Shown here: positions 1 through 13,888 of the stretch, in pieces | Layout: each line of letters begins with the position of its first letter | Position numbering within the stretch: the stretch's first letter is position 1 | Source of the DNA: Mermis nigrescens | Lineage: Eukaryota > Nematoda > Enoplea > Mermithida > Mermithidae | Direction of reading: 5' to 3' | Assembly: GCA_036768485.1 (NCBI GenBank) | Contig: JAVLUZ010000020.1 | Coordinates: forward strand, 186,001-250,000 | Length of the DNA: 64,000 nucleotides | Notes under the pieces: model-generated | Database searches by the model: none | Seen by the model: only the letters and a program-made list of their open reading frames with translations | What the model was told of the DNA's origin: nothing | Position numbers and translations under genes: made by a program

Positions 1-235
1 GAGCAGCATTAATTCTAGGGGAGTGCAAGATTTTCAAAGGTCAAAAAACCGGTCTTAAAATGGTGGTATGGCCAAAATACCATTTTTCAACGTTTCTCAT
101 CCATTGACATCAAAAAATTGCGAAAAAACAAAAAATTTCAAAAATTGAATTCTGGTATGTATTTCGGTTTCTGGGGGATTCGGCCTTCTAGTGTGGATGC
201 GTACCCTCAAATCCTTCCCCACGCCCAACGTATGG
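1..235 (+). mobile_element. family-1 hAT-like MITE, cut by the window edge
   Basis: Matches the family body (GCAAGATTTTCAAAGGTCA, ATGGTGGTATGGC, TTCAACGTTTCTCAT) and ends GCCCAACGTATGG. Its first bases lie outside the window. Confidence 0.8.
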
Positions 236-3200
236 TCTGATCCCTGAAATACTCTATGGAGTTAAATTTCTAAAATTTGATGGCAATGGATAGATCTCGA
301 TGAGAACCGTCGAAAAATAGCGTTTTAGCCCCTGTTATCCATTTTCGGTACTTTGCTGACTTGCCCAATTCTTGGAGCCCCTGAACCTATCCCAGAATTT
401 TGGCGCTGCCCCTATACGATCAGAAGCCTTTAAAAGCAAGGTAAAAATAGTAATATTTGCTATTTACATGTAATTGTCTATTCAAGCGTATATTTGATGA
501 ATTCGCACTAAGTTTACTAGGCATACCGTGTGCGCTTGTGATTAGTTTCCAAAAATTTTGTCCGATATTGTAATACAGCAAAAAGTCTCCAATTACGCTG
601 AGGATTAGCATATTTTCCGAGCGCGCTTCCATACTAATAACCTTCGTTATTTACTATTTGCCTACGTCGATCATTCGCACTTTGACCTCAGCAGAGTACA
701 TTTCGGATTTCTGATTGTTAGGCGCCATTAACATTTTCTCTTGTCGAAGGATTAACTAATGTTGCACTATTATATATCAGACGTATCCTTAGGCTCTCTA
801 CACGAATGCTCATCTCCCTTTTTCGTGGCTGTTATGTTTACTCGGGGGATTTAGGTGTTCGTTCTTAAGTGGGGATGGAATTCAATATGCCGCATATTTC
901 GACCACTCTCAAATCTCATTGTTGATCCCGGGCCAACAAAATGGATACAAAATGGTCAGCGAATTAAATTCGGCTAGGCGAAGTGAAATAGTACGCCCTC
1001 TCGCTTACTCGACGACCCGGCCCGAGTGCGCTTACAGTATGAGAAGGGTTTCGATGGGACTTTCGTTTATTTACTTACGTACGAAAAAAAAGAAAGGATA
1101 TTTTTTCCACAAATTGAATCGAAAAGGGCAAACTTGAGAGTAACGTTCAAACGACAATTGTTGCTTTAGCTTCCCCACACTTTTGACGTGTTAATTTACT
1201 AGCCGCGGGCTACGACGAGAAAGGTGTCAAGAATTTCGGGCCTAAAGCACAATTGTGAAGGAATTTTGGCGCCGTTTGGTCACGCGATGACCAGCAACTG
1301 TTGCTTTCTTAGTGCGAAAAATATATGACACTGGAAATGCAATATTTCGGTCGGGCGATAAATATTCGAATTCGATAAGCGGAAATTTTCGGGGCAATTC
1401 ATAATCGTTTTATGTAAGCGCGTGTAGAAATATGACGGCTAGTGAAAATATCTCTTTTGTTCTCATGAATGGAACATGTGGTTGGTCGGAGTAAACATAT
1501 AAAATAATTAATTTTCCGACTTTTCGCATCTTTTTATAAAGCGATCTTATCTTAAGACGGTTAGCGCTAAGTATTTTTGACTAATACTTTCGACGCATTC
1601 GTTTTACTCAGCTTATGAGTAGCCCTGATTCGACCACTATTGGGTTTATTACACGTCATAAATTATAAAACAGATATTAGTCAGACATAATATACGTGGG
1701 AAATGAGATGAAAGATTCATAATAAACAGCATTAATAATATTATTGACAAAAATATTCCATAATGACACTAGTAACAATTGTAATAATAATAATTTTAAT
1801 GCTAAGGTTAATCTTTATCGTTTTTATTTCTGATTTTATCCTCATTTTTCTGAAGAGTTTTTAGACTTTTCTGTGCGAATCGTAAAATTCTACAAGCCCA
1901 GCAAGCATTCCTAAGCAGTATTTGGTCGGTTGGCTACAATTAAACAATCACCCTACTATTCAAAAATTGAAAAAAAGCTGAAGACTGATAAGAAAATTTA
2001 AGAAAATACGTCGGAACAAATTGAAAATTTGGCGATGAGGAGGCAATTGAGTTCAAAACGATTATTTTGCCACCACGGCTCACTAAAGGATCGCTTTGAT
2101 GTACATACATACATACCTGAATGCTTTTTGTGACTTCTCAATGATAGCACCTTACTTAATTTTGCAGAATTGATATCTTGGATCCTTAACACTTTTCGCT
2201 TGAAATTTAATAATAATTGTTAGGGCATTTCAAAAACAATACTAATATCAAATTTAATAATTTTAAAATAATATCAAAAACTCACCAGCGTCCGACGCTT
2301 TTACGGCCACAACGCTAAATTGCGCGATTATCAAAAAGGAGACCAAATCTGTTCGTTGAATTCCAACAAATCGCATCGTACGTAAAGAAATCAGCACAAA
2401 ATAAAAGAAACACTACAGTAAGAATTATGCAAATTAATCTACTAGACAATATGGAACGCGTATTGCAAAACGAAGAATGTCAGATGGTCTAGAACGAAGG
2501 GGCGGGCTCGGACAAATTGTGCCCGAAAATCCGAAAGTGACCAATAGCGTTCGAATGGCCCGGTCAATCATACTGCTGAGCACTACATTATGTTCATATA
2601 CCTTATATACCTACTATATCATACACCGCATACTTACTTCTCACATTATTGCTTAGGTCATAGGTCAGCGAAGCGCATAAATTACCTGTCTACGTTTTCC
2701 AAACAAAACTGGATATGCATAGGGTAAAATTTCAGTCACCAGATTGGCTTTTACGCTAAATGCCCCGAGGCCATTAGGCGAGATTTTCCGCCATCCAGGG
2801 AAAATCGCCTACCTGATTCAGCCGGAGGTTACGCACAGATTAACGCGAATGCCAGCCGCAGCATTTAGCAAAGTACCTACCAAACGTTTTTAAATCCGGC
2901 GCATTATGAAAGGGACTTCCTTTTCAAGTAGGTTGTAGCTACCCATGACCTTCATTGAAGAAAATGTGCAGAAAATACAGTAAACTTTACGCGAATTTCG
3001 TTCGGTCACTGCCGAAACCGTAACGATGATGCGCTGGACCGTGCGCAAATAATAATTGTTATCTCGCAATCTTAGATCTTATTTGAGTAGGTACCGCAAA
3101 GGACATGAAAAGTGACACACATGTCACGGCGATTTTCTCCTAAACGCTTACGTTATCTGATGATAATTAGTCTTGGTCGGGTTTGTACTTACAAATGTTA

Positions 3201-4737
3201 AAGAAAGGCTGGAATAGTACCTAAACTTTTTTGGGTAAATAGGCCGACAGTATGCAAATGACACGTTTGAGCTCGTTATTAAAGATAAGATAATGGGGAC
3301 GGCCGGAGGCTGAGGAAAAATGAGCACGTTATAGCAGATGCATACCATAAAAACCATTCCGAATCGGGAGGCTACTGAGGTAACTCATATGTATTGCAAT
3401 AAATCAAAAGGTGACGGCGCCAGTCCGTCAGGAGAATCCGCATAAACGACCGTGAATAATCGGGTAATTACTGTATCATCATTGACAACAACTTTTTGTT
3501 ACAGATCTAGTTCGGATAGAGTACGAATAAAACAATATTACTGTGGCGTATCTCGTATCAATTTTTGGTATCTAGTCATTTTTATTCTATTTTCTGGTTA
3601 TTCTTAGTTCCTGGACGTAGCAAGTGGTGGATTTGTTCAAAAAATGTTATCAACAACTCTTTATCGAAAACACGTAATAATGAAAATTTGTGGGGCTCGA
3701 TACAACTCCTAAATACAGTAATTTATGTAATAGTCAACCCTCAGGGTCAAGAGGCGATTTTAGGTCCCGATTCATCTGCCATTTCCTAACGAACCCTGCT
3801 GCATTAGTTCGACCTCAGAATTCCAAAAAAGACATTTTTACTTTTTGTCCGGACAGGGCAATTAATTTATTTTAATTATTTATTCGATTCGAAATTCCTT
3901 GAAAACTTATAATTTTTAATATAAAATTCCATATTATAACAAATGCTGGGAAACAACATTAGTAGACTTATTTAGGCAGTACTACACCGTAGCATAAGGT
4001 CATTTTATCCTGCTACGAGGAAGTCATGGAAATTTCTGTTGCTCACACCTGAGCAAAACTGAGTACAAAACTTTAACTTATAACACTCCACGTATTTCAT
4101 TAATTAATTAATATATTTATTTACACATTTATTTATTTACTTATTTAGTTAGGCACCTGAAATCATTAAATTATCGTGCTCAATAGAAAAATAAATAAGA
4201 AGAAAAACGTCGCCACTTTAATAATATTTCAGAATACGTTAACGTCGTTCAATCATTTTCCAATTAAATGCAAAATCTAGATGTTTTACCGTATATGCAA
4301 ATCAAACGTAGAAAACACTTTGCTACGCCCGCAGGATTCATGCTTCAAGCACTAATAAAAATCCAATAAAGGTTTCCGGCAGTAATAAATTCGCGCCTCA
4401 GGGCGCAAATTTAATTTCGCAAATGTCCTGGCACTGTCACAAGTTTGACTTAGACTACACGTCAAGCTCAAAATTATTAAGCACTCGTGCAAGATTTGTA
4501 CTCAGGGTGTATTACTGTAGGAAAAATGTAGCGATTGCGGCCTTACTTAATTATTTATGCCTCAGGCCAGATTAACTGAGCGAAAATTTGCGTAATCGAC
4601 GGCCAAGTGATGTCATAGAGTCTAGCAGTCTCATAAAAACCATGAGTTACACAGTCCATTCGCCAATTGACTCTGCACTTAATAACGATTTGTGTTATTC
4701 TAACAAGAAATTTAGACAGTATTATGTATAGAGCAGG
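236..4737. other. AT-rich DNA, no gene supported
   Basis: Only short chance frames. Poly-A/T runs and ATTT/TTTA microsatellite stretches (for example 4100-4150) are visible. Nothing matches the repeat families seen elsewhere. Confidence 0.6.
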
Positions 4738-5146
4738 ACTCATACGTGTTGTTAAGGGGTTGGGGGTTTACCACACCCCCTCGAGTGGCTACTGATTTCC
4801 TGCCCCCGCGAAATGGTTGCAATGCAACCCCCAGAATTACCGACTTTTCGTAAAAATAGTAATAAGTGTGCTTTTTAAGCGATTTAGGCCCACATTTGGC
4901 TCAAAAATCGCAAATCTTCGGCGCTTCGCACCATGTACACATTTTTTGACAGAATTTTACCTAATTTAATCAATTTTTTAAATTTTTCTCGAGATTTTCT
5001 ATCTTTTCATGTTTGAGAAAGAACGAGCATTTGACTGAAACGTAAAAAACATTGTTTTTGCCGTGTATCTATGATTCGAGCCCAAAAGACACTTTTTAAA
5101 AAGTTTTTCGGGCCTTACCCCCCTAGAATTCCCTTGCTGTACAGGA
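4738..5146 (-). repeat. family-3 repeat (GCGCGAAGCGCC-type)
   Basis: Reverse orientation: contains CGGCGCTTCGCACCATG, the CCCCCAGAATT and CCCCCCTAGAATTC blocks, and TTGCTGTACAGG at its right end. Likely a non-autonomous element; ends not defined. Confidence 0.6.
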
Positions 5147-7507
5147 ATGGTTGAAATTCAGACTCGAGGGAGAAGTCGAGCATTCTAGATAGATAAATAG
5201 TCCTTCGGATTTTCGATCAAAAACCCAGGCAAACGTGTAGAAGATCTTTAAAAAGCAATTTTCCGTTCACTCGGACAATAGGGAACGAAATTTCAACCAT
5301 TTCCATAAGAATGACCGGCTTTTACTTGAGTATCCTTAGGCGAATTATGTACGGTCGGACGGGCGGTCGAAATATAAATGATTAAAAAATACGTTCAGGC
5401 CATTAATAAGATTAAAAAATAAATAACGCGAATTTATCGGAATAATGCGCCTTTGAGTGAGTTGAAGCTAAATTCCGAAAAACTGCCAGCTAAAATGGGT
5501 TTAAAAGCTAAATTCCGGAAAAACTACCAATAAAAAACATATACACCGGCTCTGCAAATAACGAGCATGACACAGCAGGTTGTTTCGGGAAGATCTGAAA
5601 AAAACAAACCGAACACCGGCCGACTGACCCCGGTCAAAAAATAAATCTTAAAGAACACGAAAAGAAAATGACCAAATTTCAGCGAGTCTAACGATGAGTA
5701 ACGACGACTTGCTTAAAATATAACATGCTACAAGCATCAACTTCAAAAGACAAAGCGGCTCGCGTACATTACGTGCTAGAAATGGGCCTCGGCGTTTTTT
5801 TCGACGCAATTTTCACACTACTTTCGAATAGCCGTCCGTTAAAAAAAAATAACGGGAACAAATGCGCTCCGTGATCGTTAAGCGAAGCGCACCCGAAAAT
5901 AAAATTTCCGCAGCGAGTCCCAAAATTTAGCCCAAATTTTTTCGGCCAATCGACCCGTCAGTCAACGACGCGTTTCGAAACGCGTTCGTTTCGCGGAACG
6001 TGGCACCGGATGGCCGAAAAAATTCGAGCACTCACTTGTTTCGCCTGGATTATAAATAAATGGCCATTTTTCGCTCAAAAAATTTACGCATCCCGTCGAA
6101 TTTCCCGGCGCTTGCGGTTTTTTCGGGCGTCGAGAACCACCCGTTGAAGTATTATTGCTTATTCGGTCGTAAATTCGAGAAATTAAGTTTTCACGCTCTT
6201 CCAACTCACGCGGCCAGCGGCGGATCCGAGAAATTCGAAACATCGCCCCGGGCGTAAATTTTCTCGCAAAAAATTTACGATCGAGTTTAACGAATCGTAA
6301 TTCCTCGCCTTTTTCACCCTCATATTATTTACTATATTTATTCGCGATAATAATGAAGAGGTAAAAATGGGAAATTTAGGATGCAACTGCTTTTAATCAA
6401 CGTTAGGATGGCCTATTTTTATTTTTTAAATTACCTAAAACTCGGCTGGATGCTTCGACAATGATCGTGGTTTTAGCAGGTTTAATCAAAGTCAGCTGTT
6501 TTTTTCTTAAAAAATCGGATGATTTATTTTGCTTTTTATTTTACGCTATTATTTTGCGACCGCACAAGCGCAAAGCCGCGTTGAAATCTACAAAAATAAT
6601 TTTTTATTTGAAATTTGAGCCTTTGTTAACACGTCGTTAGCAAATGCGCTCAAAAATGATCGTATTAGCTCCAGCTTGCGGGTAGTTTAATGACGTATTG
6701 GAGGAAATAGCTGCATATTTGATTACACGTTCTGTTTAATTTATTAGCACTGCGAAATTATGTGGGAATTTTGACTTTCCGATTCAAAAATAATTTTAAA
6801 CGTCATTAAAAATTATCAAAGAAAAAGGCATTAACATAAATAACAAAAAATACTGTAAGAGCAATATTTACGAGAAGACATGCTCGCAGGGGACAGGTTT
6901 GTGGGGTCTCTTCAGACTTCTCAAGATAAAAAGTGGGAAATAGTCTAAATAAATGAAGATAAAAAATTGATGGAAACGACAAATTTTCTAAAAATACTAT
7001 TAAAAAAATCGAACAGAAAGAGTGGATTAATATCGCTCTACGCTTTTTATACACAGCGTTCTCGTAAGTACCAGCTCTTGTGGCCATTTAGCTCAAAAAT
7101 TTATCTGGCTAATCTGCTGACCTCCCTGACCGACCATGAAGTGCATCGATGTTTGCGGCAATATGCATAAACACTAAAAGATTATCTAACTATGACTTAA
7201 AATTTTTAATTATCGAAACAACAAACTAATTAACGTGACAAGTGCGTTTTTCCAAACGATTTTTCAAAAGTGATTGTCCCTAAATAAATTTTAGATTCGC
7301 AATCGGTCTGAGGTGTCAGCCAGAGGAATGTTATTAGAGTTAAAACAACCTCACAACTCGTATAAATGCTTAAATACACCGAAAACTAAGTTAATTCACA
7401 CTTTATGGTAAATTTCAAGCACTGAAAATATTTGAATTATATCCATTTTTGGTTTTCATTTTGCTCAATTTGCCCCGAATATTTTTCCTAATTTACCATT
7501 CTAGTGT
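5147..7507. other. intergenic DNA apart from the CpG-rich patch
   Basis: No convincing exon. GAAGCTAAATTCCG(G)AAAAACT occurs twice near 5465 and 5509. Confidence 0.5.
5880..6260. other. CpG-rich patch with an 18-bp perfect palindrome
   Basis: CpG dinucleotides are dense here in contrast to the flanks. ACGCGTTTCGAAACGCGT at 5968-5985 is a perfect palindrome. Short frames on both strands look like chance. It may be a promoter or unmethylated island; no transcription start can be shown. Confidence 0.35.
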
Positions 7508-7515
7508 TCGCCTCT

Positions 7516-7770
7516 ATAGGTGGGCGGCACCAAAGTTCTGGGAGGTGCAAGATTTTTTCAGAGGTCAAAAATGGCCTTAAAAATGGTGGTATGGCGAGAA
7601 AAAATACCATTTTCCAACGTTTCATTGACATCAAAAAAATTGCGAAAAGGAAAAAAAATTTAAAAATTGAATTCTGGGGGGTGGGGGTATTTCGGTTTTT
7701 GGGGTGGGGGTATTTAAATTTCTGGGGGCGTACACCCCCTCCCCCGCGAACCCTTCACGCCCAGGTATGG
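7516..7770 (+). mobile_element. family-1 hAT-like MITE, type copy
   Basis: Exact 8-bp duplication TCGCCTCT at 7508-7515 and 7771-7778. Begins ATAGGTGGGC and ends GCCCAGGTATGG, giving short imperfect inverted ends. 255 bp, noncoding. Confidence 0.92.
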
Positions 7771-7976
7771 TCGCCTCTAAGTGCATTTACGATTAGTTCC
7801 ACGTTCGAATAGGGGGTGTTCGTTATTTTTCGAAAGAAAATTTCGAGCGAACATATAAAGGAAGCATTGTGAATGCAGAATAAATCAGTGAATATAAATA
7901 CGTTTATGGATAGCTCGTTAACGCTGGCTCGGAATTTTATTGAGTAGTCATCCAAAAGTCACATTCATATTTGCAT

Positions 7977-8345
7977 ATCACGATAATTCTGGGGGTGTAA
8001 CCAACAAATTTTTGTAAAGTGAGTTTTTGGGCTCCAATAACTATATGCGTCAAAGAGACGATTTTTGGCGTTTCTGAGGATGCACTTCCTTTCTGAAACA
8101 TGAAACATAAAAAATTCGTAAAATAATAAAAACAAGTTAATTAAGCAAAACAAAGCATAGTCAGAAAAATGCGAGTCAGGCGCAAAGCGCCCAAAATTCG
8201 AAATGTTCGGGCCAAAATATCGCTAAAAACACATAAAACGGCATCTGCTCTACGATTTTTTATAAAGCCCTGAATTCTGGGGGTTGAAAATCTTTTGCCG
8301 GGGAGGGGGACGAGCTAAAAACCCCAACTCCCGTCCAAACATCAA
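7977..8345 (+). repeat. family-3 repeat, diverged
   Basis: Contains AATTCTGGGGGTGTAACC, CAGGCGCAAAGCGCCC, TGAATTCTGGGGGTT and ends in CCCCAACTCCCGTCC, in the same order as other family-3 copies. Confidence 0.55.
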
Positions 8346-9214
8346 ATACGGTCATGTAATATTCGTAGGATAATAGAGAGAAATGTTGTTATATGTAAGG
8401 CAATATAAACGCATAATTAGCGAATCACGCTATAAGCGAAGGAAAAGCTCTAAGAAAACTTTTCAGCTGCCGCGTAAACAGGAACTATTTTCAGTTTTGT
8501 ACATCTAAGCTATGGCCAATCCAACTTCTCACTCCCGCTTTGCGAAAGTGCCGAATTTACGGGCAAAAGTAAATATGATACGTTTGTTGAATATGCTTTA
8601 TACCGTAACGGATATATCGCGAGTAAACATCGAACTGCACGTTGTTCCATGGGAAATTAGGCACGGTAATAATATTCGGCGTATAACTCAATTTCAGACA
8701 CTCACAAACAATTTATTTACGATTTGGTTCAAACCGGGTGGCCCACCGGAATGACAATCCGAATTAAATCATTGCATTTTGTCGTTTCCGCGAAATCTTC
8801 CAAAAGCTTTTTAACAAAACTAAATTGAATAATATAAACTTTCTGCGGAGGATTGACGGAATTCTAGCCATTAAGTGTGTACTTGGTCGAAAATAATTGA
8901 GTTTGGTCATTTTACTAAAGTACATATACATAGGGCTTAATTAAATTTCGTCCTCGTCTTCGTCTATGTAACATCCTCGTATTATAATGTTCCAATTTTC
9001 CGAGCCTGTATCTACATATATATAAAGTATGTACAGTATTAAAAAGTATAGCATGTGCACATATAAGTACAAAAAGTTCAGTCAAATCTGAATGGCGAAC
9101 TCTGGATGGCTAACACTTTCGCACCAGTTTCCGGAAATGTGATTAAGCTTGTGCGAATTGATTGCAAAAGAACTGTAGCTGCTAGTCAATAGAAAAATTA
9201 TGCTGTCAAATACG
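8346..9214. other. AT-rich DNA, nothing recognised
   Basis: Only short chance frames; TACATATA-type simple sequence near 8930-9070. Confidence 0.5.
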
Positions 9215-9222
9215 ATTGCCAA

Positions 9223-9385
9223 CAGGCACGTAGCTGTGGGGGAATGGGGGGTCCGCAACCCCCCAAATTCAGAAAAAAACCGGAAAAATAGGACTTTTCA
9301 CACGTTATTTTCTATTTTTGGCTCAGACTCCCCCCCTAAATTGTTGTTGGTCCCCCCCAAAATAGAAGGGCCAGCTATGTGCCTG
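9223..9385 (-). mobile_element. family-2 hAT-like MITE (CAGGCACGTAGCT ends)
   Basis: Exact duplication ATTGCCAA at 9215-9222 and 9386-9393. Ends CAGGCACGTAGCT and AGCTATGTGCCTG, near-perfect inverted repeats. 163 bp with C/G runs inside. Confidence 0.92.
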
Positions 9386-10217
9386 ATTGCCAACAGCTTT
9401 CAACAGACTTTAATACGTAAATAAGTAATTTATGGCGCGAAACTAAGTGAAAAAAAATTAAGGGCCAGAGTGTAGGGTATGATTTCTGCCAGAAATGAGT
9501 GAAATGGGTTTGAAAAATTCGACTTTTTACAAAACGTGCAGAAAATGCTATAAGACAGCGCCGAAATAATTTTCAAGAAAATTTGACCAATATTGAAGAA
9601 GCTACGGGCTTTGAAGTTCACAATTCAACACTGCTTAGAATAGACAGTTTTGACATAGTCATAAGTTGGTTTTATTCTATTGATCTTTTCGTAGGCTTAG
9701 ACTTTAAATTAAATAAATAAAATTTTAGGCTGCTTAGGTCGGTATTACTCCCGCTTAGGTTGACATACAGGTGCTTTGACCAACAAGCGCATATGAACAA
9801 AAATCTGCATAAATTTACGCATTTAGTTTTTGTAAGGAAATTTGAGAGAAACCATCACCATGTTTGTTATCAGCATATCAGAAACAACAAGAATAGCCGC
9901 CTTTTTATCAAAATGTGTCGACAGGAATCTGCATTTTCTTGAATTAGTGCGATATATAAAATACTAATTTTTCAGTAAAAATTCGAAATATTCCGAACAT
10001 AATGACGGATGTTCAATCAAATTTTTGTCCTACGCTTCTTCTACCTTTCTACATGTTTTGTAAAAAAAGCCGAACCTTAAACCCATATTTCACAGTATGT
10101 ATCAGCTATTTAAGATATGAATTCCATCTTTTCTAAAAATTTTCACATCTTAGACAAGCGCCAAATAACGAGTGTAATCTCTCTCTAATCACACGAGAGG
10201 AAAGGAGGCAAACAAAG

Positions 10218-11313
10218 CCACCGTCCCAACACTGCCACTGCGAGTCCCAACACGGCCACCGCGAGTTCCAGCATGCATACAGCGAGTCACACATGGATCT
10301 CATCGGGGGGGGGGAGAGGGGTTGTAAACATTCGTGAGCAGCAAGAAAATTCTGGGGGAGCAGGATGAGTAAAATCGCCAAAAATGTTACTAAAATATAG
10401 AAATTTTTTAAGGGAGGGGGTTTCAACTTTTCGGGGTAGGGTGCAAACCCCCATGCCCATATGTAATTGTAAACCCCTTAAAATTCAAACTCCCCTGAAT
10501 CAGGCGGATCTTCCGCAAGTGTGTTTTTGGCTTTATCCTCAATGTTTGCCCCATAATATCCACTAACAGAATTAAGTCACTGCTCACATGTAATTAAAAG
10601 CATTAAGTACATAACGTTCATGGATTATAATGGTGGGGTCGCTAGTGAGGGGTAGAATCAAGAACTTGTTAATGCTAGATCTTGAAATTTTTTGCGTAGT
10701 AATTCATTGTTGCATTTATAATGTATTGTAATGTCCAAGTTGCCTATGAAAACAGAGGAATAACCAATATAGTGTGCTTATTGTGATAGTACAACTCAAA
10801 TGCGCAGTTCCCGCACGGACATAAATCTCACATTGAAATTTTAGAAAAATTACGCTAATTGAGTCTTTGTCCCTTTCCCACGCCTTTTTGTATTCTGATA
10901 CCAAATACTCTAGCAGTAATTTCCTTCAGGCACATAGCTGGCCGTCTTATTTTTGGGGGACTAACACCAATTTTGGGGGACTGAGCCCAAAAATAGCTCA
11001 AAATAACGTTTAAAAAATCCTATTTTTCCGATTTTTCTTCGAATTTGGGGGGGGGATCCGGAGCCACCCCTATTACCCCAGAGCTACGTGCCTGATTTCC
11101 TTAAGTCTAAATGCATGATTTCAGCCTAGCAAATACGTACCTACCATGCATACCCCAAATGTTAAGCGTTTTTGCAACGAAATTTCCGTGCAGGTGCCTG
11201 CCAACACACAATGTGTTGGCAGTGTTGGGACTCGCGGTGGCAGTGTTGGGACTCGCATTGACAGTGTTGGGACTGGTGGCAGTGTTGGGACGGTGGCAGT
11301 GTTGCACTACACC
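10218..11313. mobile_element. foldback-like element FB-1a (damaged left end)
   Basis: Same element as 19046-20145. The right duplication ATTAAAAG (11314-11321) is intact, but the left has AAACAAAG and the end reads CCACCGTCCC instead of AATCGTGTCCC. Minisatellite arms lie at 10221-10275 (CCAACACTGCC orientation) and 11209-11306 (GGCAGTGTTGG orientation). Confidence 0.65.
10927..11094 (+). mobile_element. family-2 hAT-like MITE in FB-1a
   Basis: Exact duplication ATTTCCTT at 10919-10926 and 11095-11102; ends CAGGCACATAGCT and AGCTACGTGCCTG. Confidence 0.92.
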
Positions 11314-12950
11314 ATTAAAAGTTGTATTTTTCGATATAAATGCTCTAATTTTTGAAGGGCATACTTAATTCGTCACGACTATCGTCACCGTATGCCCTTT
11401 TGTCATTCCTGTTTTTTTTCTTCTGAAATAATCAAAAATTTAAAACAGTTTTCCCCACAAATAACGACTTTCATACAGTTATGTACTGCAGTCCAACGAA
11501 CCGATTTTTTTGCAATTTTTGGGCCGAATTTCGATTGAAAAAGGAAACGTGGACACCACGCAAAATGCGTGATTCATTACTTTTTTCACTGTGATGACGT
11601 CACAGCGTAGCAACTGTAATAATGAACCTTGAATGTGCGCAGTAATAAAAAAACTAACTCGTTTGCCCGTTTATTGCGAAGCAAAATTCGAACATAGTTG
11701 TTCCTTTCGTGAACGGGTCCTCCGTTGCCAAAATTTTACGTTTCAATAGTAGCTGTTTTCGTTATGATTTTTCTAATTATTGCGCTTGGATTCGGTTTGT
11801 TCGAAAGCTCGCGTAAGAATGTATAATTAATTTCGTATAAAAAACTGATTATCGTTCGAAAAGTTTGCTATTTTCTGTGGAGCTGATGCAAGAATTTCGG
11901 AATACCTGAGAAAGCTTCCTTTAGTTTTGGCATACTCGCGATTACACATGGGTTGAACATGGGTTCAACGCATGGGTTTAACCTTACACATGGGTTCAAC
12001 CCCCAGAAGTTGAAAAACCCCTATGCAGATTACTGTCAGGATTCTGATTAGCAACATTTTTGTCAATTTTTGGCGATTTCGCCCCCGCCTAGAATTTCCT
12101 TGCTGTCACCGTATGTACTCTTTTTCGGACGACATGCTCGCAAGACCAGTAAACGAATATTTTTATGCAACAGCAGTTTTGACAGAAAAATTTTGAAGGC
12201 TTTTTTAAATGATTAAAATTTAAAAAGGAAGATTGCGAATAATTTGAATGTATGCAAAGTGCAACAATTTCGGTTTGCACTAGGTTTAACGAATTGAAAT
12301 TTGGATTTAAATTATTAACTTGAATTTACTGTAAAACGAAGCCCATTCCTCGTATCTAAATTATTTATTTAATAAATAAATTAATTATTCATCTGAATGA
12401 ATTATGAATTATTATTTTTATGATTAAATCATTGCTTTATATCTATTATTCTCGTATCCTTTCTTATTATTATTAATCTTTATCTAATTATTTTTTATGT
12501 TTTCAGAGGTGATATTTAAAAATGGGAACAACAATGAAAAATGAATTAAAAGAATAAAAATACCTCATCTGTATCTTATCTTATCTTTATCTTATATTTT
12601 CTCTCTAAGCAGCCATAATTTGTCAGCGACGAATGAGATAGTTTTCAAGGTTCCAGTAACCAAACAGAATGGAATTTCGGCGTCCAGAAAATTTTTAAGG
12701 TGCTTTTTTCTGCAAAATGTTAAAAAGTACTCCGTGAAAAATAGCATTTTTTGACGTTTCTTACGATGCTATTTTATCTGCAACATAGTAAAACATGGAA
12801 AATTTAAAAAAATAAAATGAAATTAAACAACTTTTTGCATAAGAAATAACAAGTGGAGTTAGAAATTGATATTTTTGAAGTACGAGATATGGAAAAAATT
12901 CGTAAAAGTCACGACAATTTAGCATTTTGCAGGGTAGGTCAGCAGTAGTA

Positions 12951-13220
12951 CCATACATGTACAGCATGGGAATTCTGGGGGTCAGGCCCAAAACTCTTTT
13001 AAAAAGTACATTTTTCGGGCCTAAAAAATGTGTTATGGCGCGAAGCGCCGCAAATTCGAGATTTTAGAGCCAAAAATGGGCTAAAGACGCTTAGAAAGGC
13101 ACACTTCAACTTTTACCAACCTTATTAAAAAATCAATAATTCTGGGGTTCGCAGCCATTTTGCGGGGGTCAGTTGCAATGCTGGGTAGGGGGAGTCAAAT
13201 CCCCCTAAGAACACGTCTGG
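12951..13220 (+). repeat. family-3 repeat in unit A, copy 1
   Basis: Starts CCATACATGTACAGCATGGG and ends AACACGTCTGG. The ends CCATACATGT and ACACGTCTGG are complementary at eight of ten positions, so this may be another short-TIR MITE family. Contains GGCGCGAAGCGCC. Confidence 0.65.
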
Positions 13221-13888
13221 TCAGCACTGCAGCAATTCATGGAGGTCAACGCCAATCCTTGTTTTCAACCCCTTCTCAAACCTCCTCCCCAAGATTACTT
13301 GCCTCGTTCAATCCGATAAGCGACTTAAATATATAATTAGCATTGATGTACGTTCTTTTGTTTAGGATTCCGATGTGCAACTGGTCGGATACTTGAAAAT
13401 GCTGAAACGATTAATTCAACAGCGACGATCAATATGACTACCGACATTATTGATACGGTGAATGAATAAGCAATGTCATCATATGCATGTCCATTCTGGT
13501 CCGATTTAGTCAGCCCGGTCCAGAGGGATGAACTATACGGTTTTTTGGCCAAAATGGCTTTTAGAATGGAATTAATGATTAAATTGCACAAAAACTAAGC
13601 ATAATTTTCTTTTCAAAAGTTTCTGGTCAATTTTAAGCACTTTTGCGAAAACTTTGAATTTTCTATTGTTTTTAGCCTCAATTCTGCCTGATTTTTCCTA
13701 GAGTTCGCGATTATCTCGAGCTCGTTAGCGGCTCCAGCTCGAACTTTAGCTCGAACCTGTTTCATATAAAATTTATACGCTAATCCCGAGCTCGACTTCG
13801 AGATCAAGCACAGTGCCAACTTAATCCTGCTCGATAGGTGTTCAAGTTCGGGCTCGCGTCAATTTTCCTAATTTTAAGGTGTTGTCAT

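Noticed and set aside
7504..7812. 102-aa frame rich in Gly/Phe/Trp
   Set aside because: It is entirely within a family-1 MITE and its flank.
10221..11306. CRISPR-like array of short repeats
   Set aside because: The repeats are adjacent tandem units with no unique spacers, in inverted pairs flanked by a target-site duplication, in a eukaryotic setting.
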